From Halioxenophilus aromaticivorans (lineage in GTDB: Bacteria > Pseudomonadota > Gammaproteobacteria > Pseudomonadales > Cellvibrionaceae): a DNA stretch of 64,000 nt. The DNA lies in the NCBI RefSeq assembly GCF_042850945.1, contig NZ_AP031496.1:372001-436000 (forward strand), in the 5' to 3' direction. The notes under the pieces are model-generated. The model was not told the DNA's origin, searched no databases, and saw nothing but the letters and a program-made list of their open reading frames with translations. Of this stretch, positions 25,314 to 34,484 are shown piece by piece. The position numbers and the translations under genes are program-made. Positions within the stretch are counted from its first letter, which is position 1; every line of letters starts with the position of its first letter.

Positions 25314-25667
25314 ATGGAACTTATACAGTGGGCATTCTGGGTGCTGGCTGCTGCTGCTGCGGGCGGGCTGCTGTTCGCGCTGCTGTCGGCAATGAAGGTG
25401 CGTTATCCCTCATGGTTCGGCGTGGGGCATGGCGTGCTGGGCTTTGTCGGTCTCATAATGCTGGGATATGCCTTGTATACCGCCGGACCCGACGCCACGA
25501 TTCCGCAGACCGCATACTGGGCGCTCGGCCTGCTGGGCGCGGCGTTTCTGGGTGGGGCGTTGTTTTTTGGCGTGGTGTTCCGCCAGGCCAAACCCTGGTG
25601 GGTGATCCTGAGTCACGGCGGCTTGGCGCTGGCCGGCGTCGTCGTGCTATTTTTTGCCGCTTACTGA
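25314..25667 (+). CDS. Small four-helix membrane protein of unknown function
   Basis: A 117-residue protein that is mostly hydrophobic, with four predicted membrane helices (about 5-27, 36-57, 66-88 and 95-116) and short charged links (MKVRYPS, RQAKPWW). TTGAGGATGA upstream gives a modest Shine-Dalgarno sequence. High G+C sets it apart from the xyl genes and suggests another origin. I do not recognise a family. It sits alone between a gene remnant and an IS3 fragment. Confidence 0.6.
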   Translation: MELIQWAFWVLAAAAAGGLLFALLSAMKVRYPSWFGVGHGVLGFVGLIMLGYALYTAGPDATIPQTAYWALGLLGAAFLGGALFFGVVFRQAKPWWVILSHGGLALAGVVVLFFAAY

Positions 25668-25799
25668 GGTGGGGCGCGTCCCTTCCTGGCGACTTGCACC
25701 ATTACTGAGCCTCCGGGCCGTCGACGTGAGCAACCTGTCGTTTTCGGGGTATTGCGAAAAGGTAATTCCCCCATTTTTAACGGAGTTCAAAAGTAGACC

Positions 25800-26023
25800 T
25801 CAGGCCAGCATGGCCAACTTCTGTTGAGGAGTAATTCCTCCGAGTCCCATATTGGGTCGTTCGTGATTGTAGTGCCAGAGCCAGCGAGTGGCATAATCCT
25901 GGACTTCTTCGGTGCTGTCGAACAGATATTGTGCCAGCCAATCGTAACGGACCGTTCGGTTGTAGCGTTCGATATAGGCGTTCTGCTGCGGCTTGCCCGG
26001 CTGGATAAACGCCAGCTTGATCT
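25800..26023 (-). pseudogene. C-terminal fragment of an IS3-family transposase
   Basis: About 73 residues of the OrfB integrase core: FIQPGKPQQNAYIERYNRT, then RYDWLAQYLFDSTEEVQDYA and a final GGITPQQKLAMLA. The catalytic Glu is in AYIERYNRT, but the two upstream Asp residues are absent because the gene stops at the edge of the next element (26024). Only this end of the IS3 copy remains in the window. Confidence 0.85.
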
Positions 26024-26115
26024 CAAGCCGTTTACCTTAAGTGGTGCTGGCTTGGGTGACAAGGCCGACGAAAGCGCTATACTACTGGATATCCAGACAG
26101 TATGGCGCTTTTTTT

Positions 26116-27942
26116 ATGGGTTCGATATCTGGCCAGCAGCAACATCCCCGCATCCCTCTTCCAGTGGCTGGCATTCAGGTCAATGGGTGCCGCAATCCGA
26201 CATGTGAAAGCTTTTTGGCACTGACTCCTGTCAAAAATTCTGATGGAGCAGTTGAAGTTAGCCTCGGCGCTTACGAGAAAGGGAGTGGTCTCTTTCAAGT
26301 GTCCGGAACCGGTAAAGGAACCTCATCGATTTTCTGTTTAAAGTGCCGTGAGAAAAAGCGCGATGGACTTGAGGTTGGCGCAATTTCTACCTCACTGAAA
26401 AGCAATCAGGCTGTGGTTGAAGAGTTAAACCGAATTTCACGTCATTTAGATCCAAAGATGCCTTCTTGTCCAAATGCCGACTGTGATAGCAATATAGGTA
26501 ACGTCGCCGGATCAGTCAAAAGAAATGGCCGAACGGCATCCGGCAATCAGCGCCTGAAATGTGGGGTTTGCGGCAAAGGTTTTACATCGCGCCCAAAAAC
26601 CCGGAAGCATTCCAAGCCTCACATTGACATCCAGATACTTAAGCTTCTCGTTAGCAAGGTTCCTATTCGCAGAATCGCGTTCCTCTGTGACATATCCACG
26701 AAAACTGTTTACGACAAGATTCGGTTCCTCTATCGGCAGTGTCAGGAATTTTCAGCCGGTAGAGAAAGGGATCTTGAGAACAGAGCGTTCAGGAGAATGT
26801 ATTTTTGCACGGATCGTCAAGTTGTGGTGAGCAACTGGACCAAGCGAGAGGACAAACGAAATTGCGATATCTACGGGATTGCTACAGCGTGCAAGGATAC
26901 CGGTTACGTATTTGCCTTTAACTTTAATTTCGACGGCAGTGTCGATGCAGAAGAAATTGAGAAGGACGCTGAGGCGATTGGCGAATATGAAACCCCTCGA
27001 CACCACCGAAAGTACGCCCGTGTATGGCTACGGCAAGAGTTCAATGAGTATTTGAAAGGGCTCCCTTCGAAACAGGACCTCCCAGTTGGAGGAAGCTTGA
27101 AGGATGAGGTCCAAATAAGGACTCTTGCCGACCAGAAATTGAATCTAAGTGACTCATCGGAACACTTTGACCGCACCAATATTCTTCCGCCCAAAGGTGT
27201 GCTGATTCACAATGAGTACACGATGATGGCACATTTCTTTCTGTTAAAGCGGCTTTTCCAGAGTACCGAAAAGACCCGGTTTTTTATGGATCTTGATAGT
27301 GGCATGAAGGCAGCCTATCTATCTGCTTTTCGTGAGATGGTTGCCGAAGGTAATTCGGACGGTTTTCTGATCCGAGCCGCGAAGAACAAAACTGTTGATG
27401 AAAAAGAAAAGATCGTCGCCAGATTCCGGAAAATGGTTTCGGTTATGTCCGGGGTGCCACTTCGTAGCCTGACCTATCAGGATATCGTTGATGTTTCGAA
27501 CAACATCATACTGGAGCGTCTTCAAAAACCGATTCGGATTCCAAAGTCTCCTGAGAAATGGATTGAGCATCCAGGTGCCTCGATGGCAGAGCCAGAAAAA
27601 ATGGTGGCAGCAATCACTGATGTTGAAAGGCTTGATCGTGAGCACCAGGCAAATTTATATAGGATTGCGACGCTGGCACCGGTTGATCGCTTTTTCATGA
27701 AGATTCGTCGATTCTCGACATATTTTGAGAGACCTTTCACTTCGGGAACCAGCAAAGGCAGAACCTGGTATGGCTACTCAGCCTACGATCCCACCATGTA
27801 TACCATGATTGGTGAGATTTTCCGGGTCTACTACAACTACTGTAGCGAAAAGAAGACAGGTCAAACTCCAGCGATGAGGCTTGGGCTCGCGAGAGGTCCA
27901 GTCGAAGTGAAAAAAATCGTTTATCTCAATAACCGGCGTTAG
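26116..27942 (+). CDS. Large zinc-ribbon transposase-like protein (COG3677/InsA-like N-terminus)
   Basis: About 608 residues from ATG 26116; the frame opens at a GTG at 26041 inside the terminal repeat. Two zinc ribbons are visible: CRNPTCESF with IFCLKCREK, and CPNADCDSN with LKCGVCGKGF, the second followed by an InsA-like helix-turn-helix (VPIRRIAFLCDISTKTVYDK). Candidate catalytic acids are Asp in YFCTDRQVVV and Asp in RFFMDLDSGMK; I could not fix the Glu. The tail includes FSTYFERPFTSG. Its position between perfect inverted repeats supports a transposase role. The family is not one I can name. Confidence 0.7.
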   Translation: MGSISGQQQHPRIPLPVAGIQVNGCRNPTCESFLALTPVKNSDGAVEVSLGAYEKGSGLFQVSGTGKGTSSIFCLKCREKKRDGLEVGAISTSLKSNQAVVEELNRISRHLDPKMPSCPNADCDSNIGNVAGSVKRNGRTASGNQRLKCGVCGKGFTSRPKTRKHSKPHIDIQILKLLVSKVPIRRIAFLCDISTKTVYDKIRFLYRQCQEFSAGRERDLENRAFRRMYFCTDRQVVVSNWTKREDKRNCDIYGIATACKDTGYVFAFNFNFDGSVDAEEIEKDAEAIGEYETPRHHRKYARVWLRQEFNEYLKGLPSKQDLPVGGSLKDEVQIRTLADQKLNLSDSSEHFDRTNILPPKGVLIHNEYTMMAHFFLLKRLFQSTEKTRFFMDLDSGMKAAYLSAFREMVAEGNSDGFLIRAAKNKTVDEKEKIVARFRKMVSVMSGVPLRSLTYQDIVDVSNNIILERLQKPIRIPKSPEKWIEHPGASMAEPEKMVAAITDVERLDREHQANLYRIATLAPVDRFFMKIRRFSTYFERPFTSGTSKGRTWYGYSAYDPTMYTMIGEIFRVYYNYCSEKKTGQTPAMRLGLARGPVEVKKIVYLNNRR

Positions 27943-27983
27943 ACAGGGATTTATTCTCAAGATATGTTCAGAAATTTTGACAA

Positions 27984-28020
27984 AAAAAGAGCCAGTGATT
28001 ATCGGTCACTGGCTCTTTTT
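27984..28020 (+). terminator. Terminator inside the 26024-28066 element
   Basis: A 15-bp perfect stem, AAAAAGAGCCAGTGA (27984-27998) with TCACTGGCTCTTTTT (28006-28020), around a 7-base loop, 41 bases after the transposase stop. The A-rich and T-rich flanks make it work in both directions. It would also insulate the element from outside transcription. Confidence 0.88.
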
Positions 28021-28100
28021 ATTTTGGCCGCCCCGGAAGCGAGCACCACTTAAGGTAAACGGCTTGGGGCGAACCCGGTTTTTTAGGAGGCGGCTTTGGC

Positions 28101-28838
28101 TTACTGAGCAGCCAAGTAGGTTTCCAACTGGTCGGCGGTGCCAATCAGGTTGCCGTCGATAAATACCTGTGGTGTGGTACCGGCACCGGTGACCGCCATC
28201 AGGCTGGAGAAGCTGACGCCGGCCTTGCCCAATTCGATCTCTTCGTATTTCAAGCCTTTTTCAGTCAGCGCATTTTTAGCGCGGGTGCAGTGTGGGCAGC
28301 CGGGCTTGGTAAACAGAGTCACACGCTTGGGTTGCTCCGCTTCTGGGTTGATGTAGTTCAACATGGTGTCGCCGTCAGAAACCTCGAAGGGGTCGCCGGG
28401 CTTTTCTGGCTCGATAAACATTTTCTCGATAACGCCATCTTTGACCAGCATGGAGTAGCGCCAGCTGCGCTTGCCAAAGCCAAGGTCGTTTTTGTCCACC
28501 AGCATGCCCATGCCATCGCTGAACTCACCGTTGCCGTCTGGAATAAAACGGATGTTTTCAGCGTTCTGATCCTTCTGCCAGGACTGCATAACGAAGGCAT
28601 CGTTCACAGAGATACACACAATGTCATCCACGCCGTTGGCTTTAAACACCGGCGCCAGCTCGTTGTAGCGCGGCAGGTGAGTAGAGGAGCAGGTGGGGGT
28701 GAAGGCGCCGGGTAGGGCGAATACAATTACGGTCTTGCCGGTGAACAGCTCGTCACTGGTGACGTTTTCCCAATCGTTGCCTGAGCGTGTGCGGAAGGTG
28801 ACGTCAGGTACTTTTTGGCCTTCGATATTCTTTAACAT
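28101..28838 (-). CDS. Hybrid peroxiredoxin-glutaredoxin (Prx5-Grx)
   Basis: A 245-residue fusion. The peroxiredoxin part (residues 1-160) has the peroxidatic Cys in GAFTPTCSSTHLPRY. The C-terminal glutaredoxin (about 170-245) has the redox motif CPHC in FTKPGCPHCTRAK and a TTPQVFIDG cis-proline loop. It reduces peroxides with electrons from glutathione through its own glutaredoxin domain. It is a single gene with an upstream gap of about 195 bases for its promoter. No OxyR site was identified. The element at 26024-28066 ends only 35 bases past its stop codon. Confidence 0.95.
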   Translation of the reverse strand: MLKNIEGQKVPDVTFRTRSGNDWENVTSDELFTGKTVIVFALPGAFTPTCSSTHLPRYNELAPVFKANGVDDIVCISVNDAFVMQSWQKDQNAENIRFIPDGNGEFSDGMGMLVDKNDLGFGKRSWRYSMLVKDGVIEKMFIEPEKPGDPFEVSDGDTMLNYINPEAEQPKRVTLFTKPGCPHCTRAKNALTEKGLKYEEIELGKAGVSFSSLMAVTGAGTTPQVFIDGNLIGTADQLETYLAAQ

Positions 28839-29033
28839 GATTTTCCCTCGGTTGTTTGATGTTGTTAGTTACAGCGCCGTGGTGCGGCCCAGCTAGCGGG
28901 TGAGTGCTACTGGGTGAGTGCGCTGCCATGGGTGTCACATTAACGACAGGCGGTCGTTAATTAAATTCAATTAAAAATATTGCCTCGATAGTTTGTTTAA
29001 ATATATCGAAATGTGGCGTTTAATTGTGTGGCT

Positions 29034-31226
29034 CTATGGTGTTTCTTGCGGGTCAACATCCAGGCTCCAGCGCAGGTCTTTGGGCACCTTTGCTGAACTC
29101 AAATAATGTACGGCCACGGGCAGTACTTGGTGCAGTAATTTACGCTGGCTGCATTTCAGTTGCAGTACATAACGGAAGCGTTTGTTAACGCGCTCCATAA
29201 TGGCCGGCATTGGCCCCAGGTACTGATTGTGTGGGTTCGGGGCAAAGGCGTGTTGTAGGGCGTTCTTTAGCCCTTCGAGCAATGCCGTGGCCGGCTGTGG
29301 GAAACTGGCTTCCACTTTGATGATGGCCATATAGCTAAACGGTGGCATGGAAGAGCGCATGCGTTCCTCCATCAACAAATCGGCGAAGGCACGGTAGCCG
29401 TGGCTGAATAATTGAGTAAACAGTGGGTGGTCCGGGTGGTGGGTTTGAATCAGCACGCGGCCGGGGTGGTCGCCGCGGCCGGCCCTGCCTGCCACCTGCA
29501 ATAACAGTTGGCCGGTGCGTTCACTGGCGCGAAAATCGGCACCAAAAAGGCCGTTATCTGCGTTCAGTACCACCACCAATGTCACATTGGGAAAGTGGTG
29601 CCCCTTGGCCAGCATTTGCGTGCCAACCAATATGCAGGGCTCACCGGTATGGACTTGCTCTAGAAGTTGGTCGAAGGCGTTTTTGCGGCCTGTAGTATCG
29701 CGATCTATACGTATGACTTTGCTGCGCGGGAAATGCTCGCTAAGCATTTGTTCTGCTTTTTCGGTGGCAGCGCCCAGGTAGAGCAGGTTTTGGCCGAAGC
29801 ACTCCGGGCACTGCGATAGCGGTGGCCGCTGGTAGTCGCAGTGGTGGCAGCGCAGGTGAGCTGGATGGTTGTGGGCCGTTAGGTTGCTGTCGCAGTGTTT
29901 GCATTGGGCCTGCCAGCCGCAATCGTGGCACAGCACCGTGGGGGCGAATCCGCGTCGATTCACAAACACCAGGGCTTGCTGGCCGGCGCCCACGGTTTTG
30001 GCAATTTCCGTGAGTGCGTGCTCGCTGAAACCATCGATTAAACTCTCTTGCTTAATATCGAATAATTCGATGTCGGCATGGCTGGCACCACCGGGGCGGG
30101 CGTGCAGCTGCCAGTGGGTGAAGCGGCCGTGATTGATGTTGCTGAGCGTCTCTAGGGAGGGCGTGGCGCTGCCCAAAATCACCGGAACATCGGCTTTTTG
30201 AGCGCGCACAATGGCCAAGTCCCGAGCTGAGTATCGCAGGCCATCTTGCTGTTTAAAGGAAAGGTCATGCTCCTCGTCGATGACGATCAACCCCAGTCTG
30301 GGCAGGGGCGTGAATACCGCCGAGCGGGTACCAATTACGATATCGGCATCTCCGGCGCGGGCACGCAGCCAGTGCTGGGCGCGTTCGGTATCGTTCAGCC
30401 CCGAATGCAGGGCGACGATGTTGGCTTTGAAGCGTTGATGGAAGCGAGCCAGTGTTTGTGGGCCTAGGCTGATTTCTGGGATGAGTACCATAGCCTGTTG
30501 CCCGCGCGCCAAGACCTGGGCGATGGCCTGCAGATAGACCTCGGTTTTGCCGCTGCCGGTAGCGCCCTCCAGCACGGCCACGGAAAATGCGCCATAGGCA
30601 ATTTGCGATACCACCGCCGCCTGCTCGTCGGTGAGCGGATGCGGTGCCGGCTTGGCCTGCGGTTGGCCGGCGTTTGGGGGTGTGTCGGTCAGTTCGGCCA
30701 AACCCTTCTGTGCCAGGTTCCTAAGGCTGTCCCGGCCTAGGCCGTGCTCGGCTAGTTGGTCATCGGCAATGGTGCCCCGGGCGCGCAGTTGTTGCAGTGC
30801 TAGCTGTTGCTTAGGGGCGCGCTTTAGGCCGTCATCCGGCAGGCCCTTGCCTTGGACGGTGAGCTGCCAATGCTTGGGGTAAGTAATGCTTGCCTGCGCA
30901 CCTAGGCGCAGCTTTTTTGGCAGGCAGGTAGCAATGGTCTCGCCAATGGGGTGTTGGTAATAATGGCTGGCCCACTGGCAAAGGCTTATGAAGTCGGCAT
31001 CGAGCAGTGGCTCGTCGTCCAGCACTTTATCGATGCGCTTGAGTTTGGCGGGCAGCTCTTGGGTTTGGTGGCGTTGGCAGACGACACCTACGAGGATGCG
31101 GCCGTTGCCCCGGCCAAAGGGCACCTGCACCCGAGCCCCCACTGCGATCGGTCCGTGGCCTTCTGGCGGCAGATAATCGAAGAGGGTACGCAGTACAACA
31201 GGCAGGGCGATGGAGTAATAAGCGGG
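29034..31226 (-). CDS. priA: Primosomal replication restart helicase PriA
   Basis: About 730 residues. The N-terminal DNA-binding domain is followed by Walker A (LEGATGSGKTEVYLQ), the DEEH box (IVIDEEHDLSFKQQDGLRY) and a cysteine zinc insert (CHDCGWQAQCKHC, CHHCDYQRP, CPECFG). After the insert come the helicase motifs GTQMLAKGHHFPNV and LLQVAGRAGRG. PriA reloads the replisome at stalled forks. I place the start at the GTG 31226 (VPAYYSIALP), as in other PriA proteins; the frame is open to a TTG at 31244. It is divergent from rpmE, the arrangement found in many gammaproteobacteria. Confidence 0.97.
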   Translation of the reverse strand, partial: PAYYSIALPVVLRTLFDYLPPEGHGPIAVGARVQVPFGRGNGRILVGVVCQRHQTQELPAKLKRIDKVLDDEPLLDADFISLCQWASHYYQHPIGETIATCLPKKLRLGAQASITYPKHWQLTVQGKGLPDDGLKRAPKQQLALQQLRARGTIADDQLAEHGLGRDSLRNLAQKGLAELTDTPPNAGQPQAKPAPHPLTDEQAAVVSQIAYGAFSVAVLEGATGSGKTEVYLQAIAQVLARGQQAMVLIPEISLGPQTLARFHQRFKANIVALHSGLNDTERAQHWLRARAGDADIVIGTRSAVFTPLPRLGLIVIDEEHDLSFKQQDGLRYSARDLAIVRAQKADVPVILGSATPSLETLSNINHGRFTHWQLHARPGGASHADIELFDIKQESLIDGFSEHALTEIAKTVGAGQQALVFVNRRGFAPTVLCHDCGWQAQCKHCDSNLTAHNHPAHLRCHHCDYQRPPLSQCPECFGQNLLYLGAATEKAEQMLSEHFPRSKVIRIDRDTTGRKNAFDQLLEQVHTGEPCILVGTQMLAKGHHFPNVTLVVVLNADNGLFGADFRASERTGQLLLQVAGRAGRGDHPGRVLIQTHHPDHPLFTQLFSHGYRAFADLLMEERMRSSMPPFSYMAIIKVEASFPQPATALLEGLKNALQHAFAPNPHNQYLGPMPAIMERVNKRFRYVLQLKCSQRKLLHQVLPVAVHYLSSAKVPKDLRWSLDVDPQETP

Positions 31227-31386
31227 CACGAACGAGCCAATCAAAAAAATTGTTTAAAAGTTATACTTGCCAAGGTGGCGGATTCTGATACCATGCGCCC
31301 CCTCTTTGAAAACGCTTAACATTAACCGTTGTGCGGTGCCCAACACAAGCTTGGGTGGCGGCACAAAAACGAGTGAGCTAACGACT

Positions 31387-31599
31387 ATGAAAGCCGATAT
31401 CCACCCAAATTACAGCGAAATCACCGCCACTTGTGGTTGTGGTAACACCATTAAAACCAAGTCTACCTTGGGCAAAGACATCCACTTAGATGTTTGCTCT
31501 TCTTGCCACCCTTTCTACACCGGTAAGCAAAAAGTGGTAGATACTGGCGGTCGTATCGATCGTTTCAACAAGCGTTTTGGCGGCCGCATCAAGAAGTAA
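31387..31599 (+). CDS. rpmE: Ribosomal protein L31, zinc-binding form
   Basis: A 70-residue protein starting MKADIHPNYSEITATCGCGN, with Cys pairs in ATCGCGN and DVCSSCHPFY that bind zinc, and a basic FNKRFGGRIKK tail. It belongs to the large subunit and helps bridge to the small subunit. Only the zinc (C+) form is seen here. The start at 31387 matches the family, and the extra upstream frame is not conserved. A bidirectional terminator separates it from mrcA. Confidence 0.98.
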   Translation: MKADIHPNYSEITATCGCGNTIKTKSTLGKDIHLDVCSSCHPFYTGKQKVVDTGGRIDRFNKRFGGRIKK

Positions 31600-31620
31600 T
31601 CTTGATTGCCTCCAAAATCG

Positions 31621-31648
31621 AAAAAAGCGCCATTCGGCGCTTTTTTTT
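31621..31648. terminator. Bidirectional terminator between rpmE and mrcA
   Basis: Six A, GCGCC (31627-31631), ATTC, GGCGC (31636-31640), eight T. The paired A and T tracts allow it to stop both converging transcripts. Confidence 0.93.
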
Positions 31649-31687
31649 CGCCTGCTGTTTGCCCGTTGGGGCAATACAACTGGCTGT

Positions 31688-34330
31688 TTAAAACAGCTCT
31701 TCAATGGAGTCGGCCACCTTGGAAGTGCCTTGGTTGCCTTCGATGGCGGCGGGTGCCATTTCTTCTCGGAAGACTTCAAAGATAGCGTCTGGGTCTCCGG
31801 GCAGGGCTCGCTCGCCGGTATCGGGATTAATTTTTACGGAAACAATGCCATCGGGTTGGCGTGGTAGATATTCGGGAACTCCGGCCAGGGCATCGCGCAT
31901 AAAGTCGATCCAGATGGGCAGCGCCGCCGAGCCACCGAACTCGCGCGTGCCTAGGTTTTGGTTTTGGTCAAAGCCCAGCCAAGTGGTGGCAACGAGGCTG
32001 GCGTTGTAACCCGAGAACCAAGCGTCTGTGGGGCCGTTGGTGGTGCCGGTTTTGCCCGCTAAATCGCTGCGTTTTAACACTTTTGCCTTGCTGCCGGTGC
32101 CGCGGGTGATGACATCGCGCAGCATGGAGTTGATCAGGTAATTGGTGCGCTCGTCCATCACCCGCTCTGCTTCTGGTAGGGGCTGTTGCAGAAGCTCTTC
32201 TTCAGTCAGGGCGGCGGCTTCTTCGGTTGCGCTTTCTTCCAGGGTTTGCGCGTAAAGCGGATCGTCTTGTTCAACCTTAACTTCCGAAATCTCTTGGTTG
32301 AGTTGGCTTTCGGCTTCGGCCAATTGTTTTTGCTCTAGGCATTGTTCATCGCACACAGTGGCAGGGCGAGCTAGGTCAATTAATTGATTGTCGCGTAACA
32401 CGCGCTCAATTAAAAATGGCTCAACGCGATAGCCACCGTTGGCCAGAATGGCGTAACCGGCGGCAACTTCCAGTGGCGTTAGTGCCGAGCTACCCAGCGC
32501 CAGTGATAGATCGTGTGGGAATTGGCGCGTGTTAAAACCAAATTTGCCCAGTTGCTTGATGGTGGTACTAACACCAACGCTGCGCAGAACTCGAATTGAA
32601 ACCAGATTGCGCGAGTTGTACAGGGCTTTACGCAATCGTGTTGGGCCATAGAATTTGCCGGTGGAATTTTCTGGCCGCCAAGTATCTTCAAGATTGGCAT
32701 CGTCAAAAACGATTGGTGCGTCGTTAATCACCGTGGCAGGCGTGTAGCCGTTTTCCAGTGCAATACTGTAAATAAACGGCTTAAAGTTAGAGCCCGGTTG
32801 ACGGGTGGCTTGCACGGCGCGGTTGTAGTGGCTTTGGCCGAAGTCGTAACCACCCACCATGGCGCGTATCGCTCCATTTTTTGGGTCCAGGGCAATCAGT
32901 GCGCCCTGGGCCTGGGGTATCTGCGAGAATTGCCATTGGTCGTTTTCTCGCTTAACGCGAATAACGTCACCTGGGTTTAAAAATTCCTTCAGCGTTTCGT
33001 AGGCCGGACCGCGTCTGTTTTCGTTGATAAACGGCCGTACTTTTTCCAGCCCTTGGGTTTTATCTAGGCGAATTAACTCATTGTTACCCAGTAAAGCTTC
33101 GAGATTTTCGTCGCCCACTTTGGTGATCACGGCCGGGTAGCGGTCGGCGTAGGTGGGCAGCGCCTGTAACTGTGCCACCCAGTCTTCCAGCTCGTAACGC
33201 GCGGACTGAAACGCTACCAGTGTCTCGTCGTCGGTGCTTGGTCGCTCGGTGCCGGCATCGATGGCGGTGCTGGCTTGTTCGGACTCTGTTTCCAGCTTGG
33301 GGGCCAACGTGCTGAGTGCAATTAATTCCTTGCCCACGGCCTGAGGGGTAAAGCTGGTTTCTGGGCCACGATAGCCGTGTCGCACATCGTAGGATTCTAG
33401 CCCGTTGATGATGGCCGCTTCAGCGGATTTTTGTAACCGGCTATCTACGGTGACAAAGGCTTGATAGCCATCGGTATAGGCGGCCAAACCGTAGCGGTTG
33501 ATCATTTCTTTGCGCGCCATTTCTGCCACGTAGGGGGCGTCTGTGGTGATGATGGAGCCGTGATTTTCTGCGGTAATAGGCGCCGCCACGGCCTCTGCGT
33601 ATTGGTTCTGATTAATGTGACCTAAGTCACGCATGCGCGAGAGAATCCAATCGCGGCGGATCAGTGCGCGGGATGGGTTGGCAATGGGGTTGTAAGCAGA
33701 GGGTGCTTTGGGCAAGCCGGCGATCATCGCAAATTGCGCTAAACTCAACTCATTGATGTTTTTGCCGTAATAAATCTGTGCGGCTGCTTGAATTCCGTAG
33801 GCGCGGTTGCCGAGATAAATTTTATTGAGATACAGGGATAGAATTTCTTCTTTTGTGAGTTCCCTCTCAATTTGCAACGCCAATAAGATCTCGTTGAATT
33901 TTCTGGTAAATACTTGATCACGGGTGAGGAAAAAATTTCGAGCCACCTGCATGGTGATGGTACTGCCACCGCCTTGAATTTCACCGGTTTGTACCAGTTG
34001 CGTAACGGCGCGTAACAAGCCTTTAATGTCGACCCCACCGTGGGCATAGAATCTGTCATCCTCGGCGGACAATATGGCGTCTATGAATGGCTGAGGGATT
34101 TCCTCGAAGGTGATTGGGCTGCGGCGCTTTTCACCAAACTCGCCGATCATTTCGCCGTCTTGGGAATAGATGCGCAGCGGAATTTGATAGTCGGTGTCCT
34201 TGAGGGACTCCACCGGCGGCAAGTTGGGTGCCAGGTAGAGATACATACCGGCCAAAGAAATACATAGTCCGCCGATAACAGTAAGGGCGGACCAGAAAAA
34301 GAAAGAAAGTACTGACTTGGCTCGAGGCAT
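31688..34330 (-). CDS. mrcA: Penicillin-binding protein 1A
   Basis: An 880-residue bifunctional peptidoglycan synthase. An N-terminal membrane anchor (residues 5-30) precedes the glycosyltransferase domain, with the motif AEDDRFYAHGGVD near 90 and GGSTITMQVARNF near 120. An OB-like insert follows. The transpeptidase domain has the SxxK motif in RQPGSNFKPF, SRN in LYNSRNLVS and KTG in GKTGTTNGPTDAWF. It polymerises and cross-links the cell wall in the periplasm. An acidic, Glu- and Gln-rich insert near residues 670-720 precedes the KTG box. It is divergent from pilM, the usual gammaproteobacterial order. Confidence 0.97.
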   Translation of the reverse strand: MPRAKSVLSFFFWSALTVIGGLCISLAGMYLYLAPNLPPVESLKDTDYQIPLRIYSQDGEMIGEFGEKRRSPITFEEIPQPFIDAILSAEDDRFYAHGGVDIKGLLRAVTQLVQTGEIQGGGSTITMQVARNFFLTRDQVFTRKFNEILLALQIERELTKEEILSLYLNKIYLGNRAYGIQAAAQIYYGKNINELSLAQFAMIAGLPKAPSAYNPIANPSRALIRRDWILSRMRDLGHINQNQYAEAVAAPITAENHGSIITTDAPYVAEMARKEMINRYGLAAYTDGYQAFVTVDSRLQKSAEAAIINGLESYDVRHGYRGPETSFTPQAVGKELIALSTLAPKLETESEQASTAIDAGTERPSTDDETLVAFQSARYELEDWVAQLQALPTYADRYPAVITKVGDENLEALLGNNELIRLDKTQGLEKVRPFINENRRGPAYETLKEFLNPGDVIRVKRENDQWQFSQIPQAQGALIALDPKNGAIRAMVGGYDFGQSHYNRAVQATRQPGSNFKPFIYSIALENGYTPATVINDAPIVFDDANLEDTWRPENSTGKFYGPTRLRKALYNSRNLVSIRVLRSVGVSTTIKQLGKFGFNTRQFPHDLSLALGSSALTPLEVAAGYAILANGGYRVEPFLIERVLRDNQLIDLARPATVCDEQCLEQKQLAEAESQLNQEISEVKVEQDDPLYAQTLEESATEEAAALTEEELLQQPLPEAERVMDERTNYLINSMLRDVITRGTGSKAKVLKRSDLAGKTGTTNGPTDAWFSGYNASLVATTWLGFDQNQNLGTREFGGSAALPIWIDFMRDALAGVPEYLPRQPDGIVSVKINPDTGERALPGDPDAIFEVFREEMAPAAIEGNQGTSKVADSIEELF

Positions 34331-34484
34331 GAGTGACTGGCGAAAAGAGTGAATTGAGTGGTTAAACGTGAGTTAGATCATTATAAGAGCTTTTTGTTTC
34401 ATTAACTATTGGTTCTTATATTGCACCTTCATTTTAAAGTGCTATAACATAAATTCTAGCTAAGTGGCGGAAATAGATAGGAAA

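Larger units (their letters stand above)
26024..28066. mobile_element. 2.04-kb insertion sequence with 25-bp perfect inverted ends
   Basis: The first 25 bases, starting CAAGCCGTTTACCTTAAGTG, recur exactly in reverse complement at 28042-28066. Inside are one large plus-strand transposase-like gene and a 15-bp-arm terminator hairpin. No target duplication is seen (CTTGATCT on the left, GGGCGAAC on the right). The left end truncates an IS3 gene, so the flanks may have been rearranged. I cannot place it in a named IS family. The transposase is almost twice the size of IS1 or IS1595 enzymes. Confidence 0.8.
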
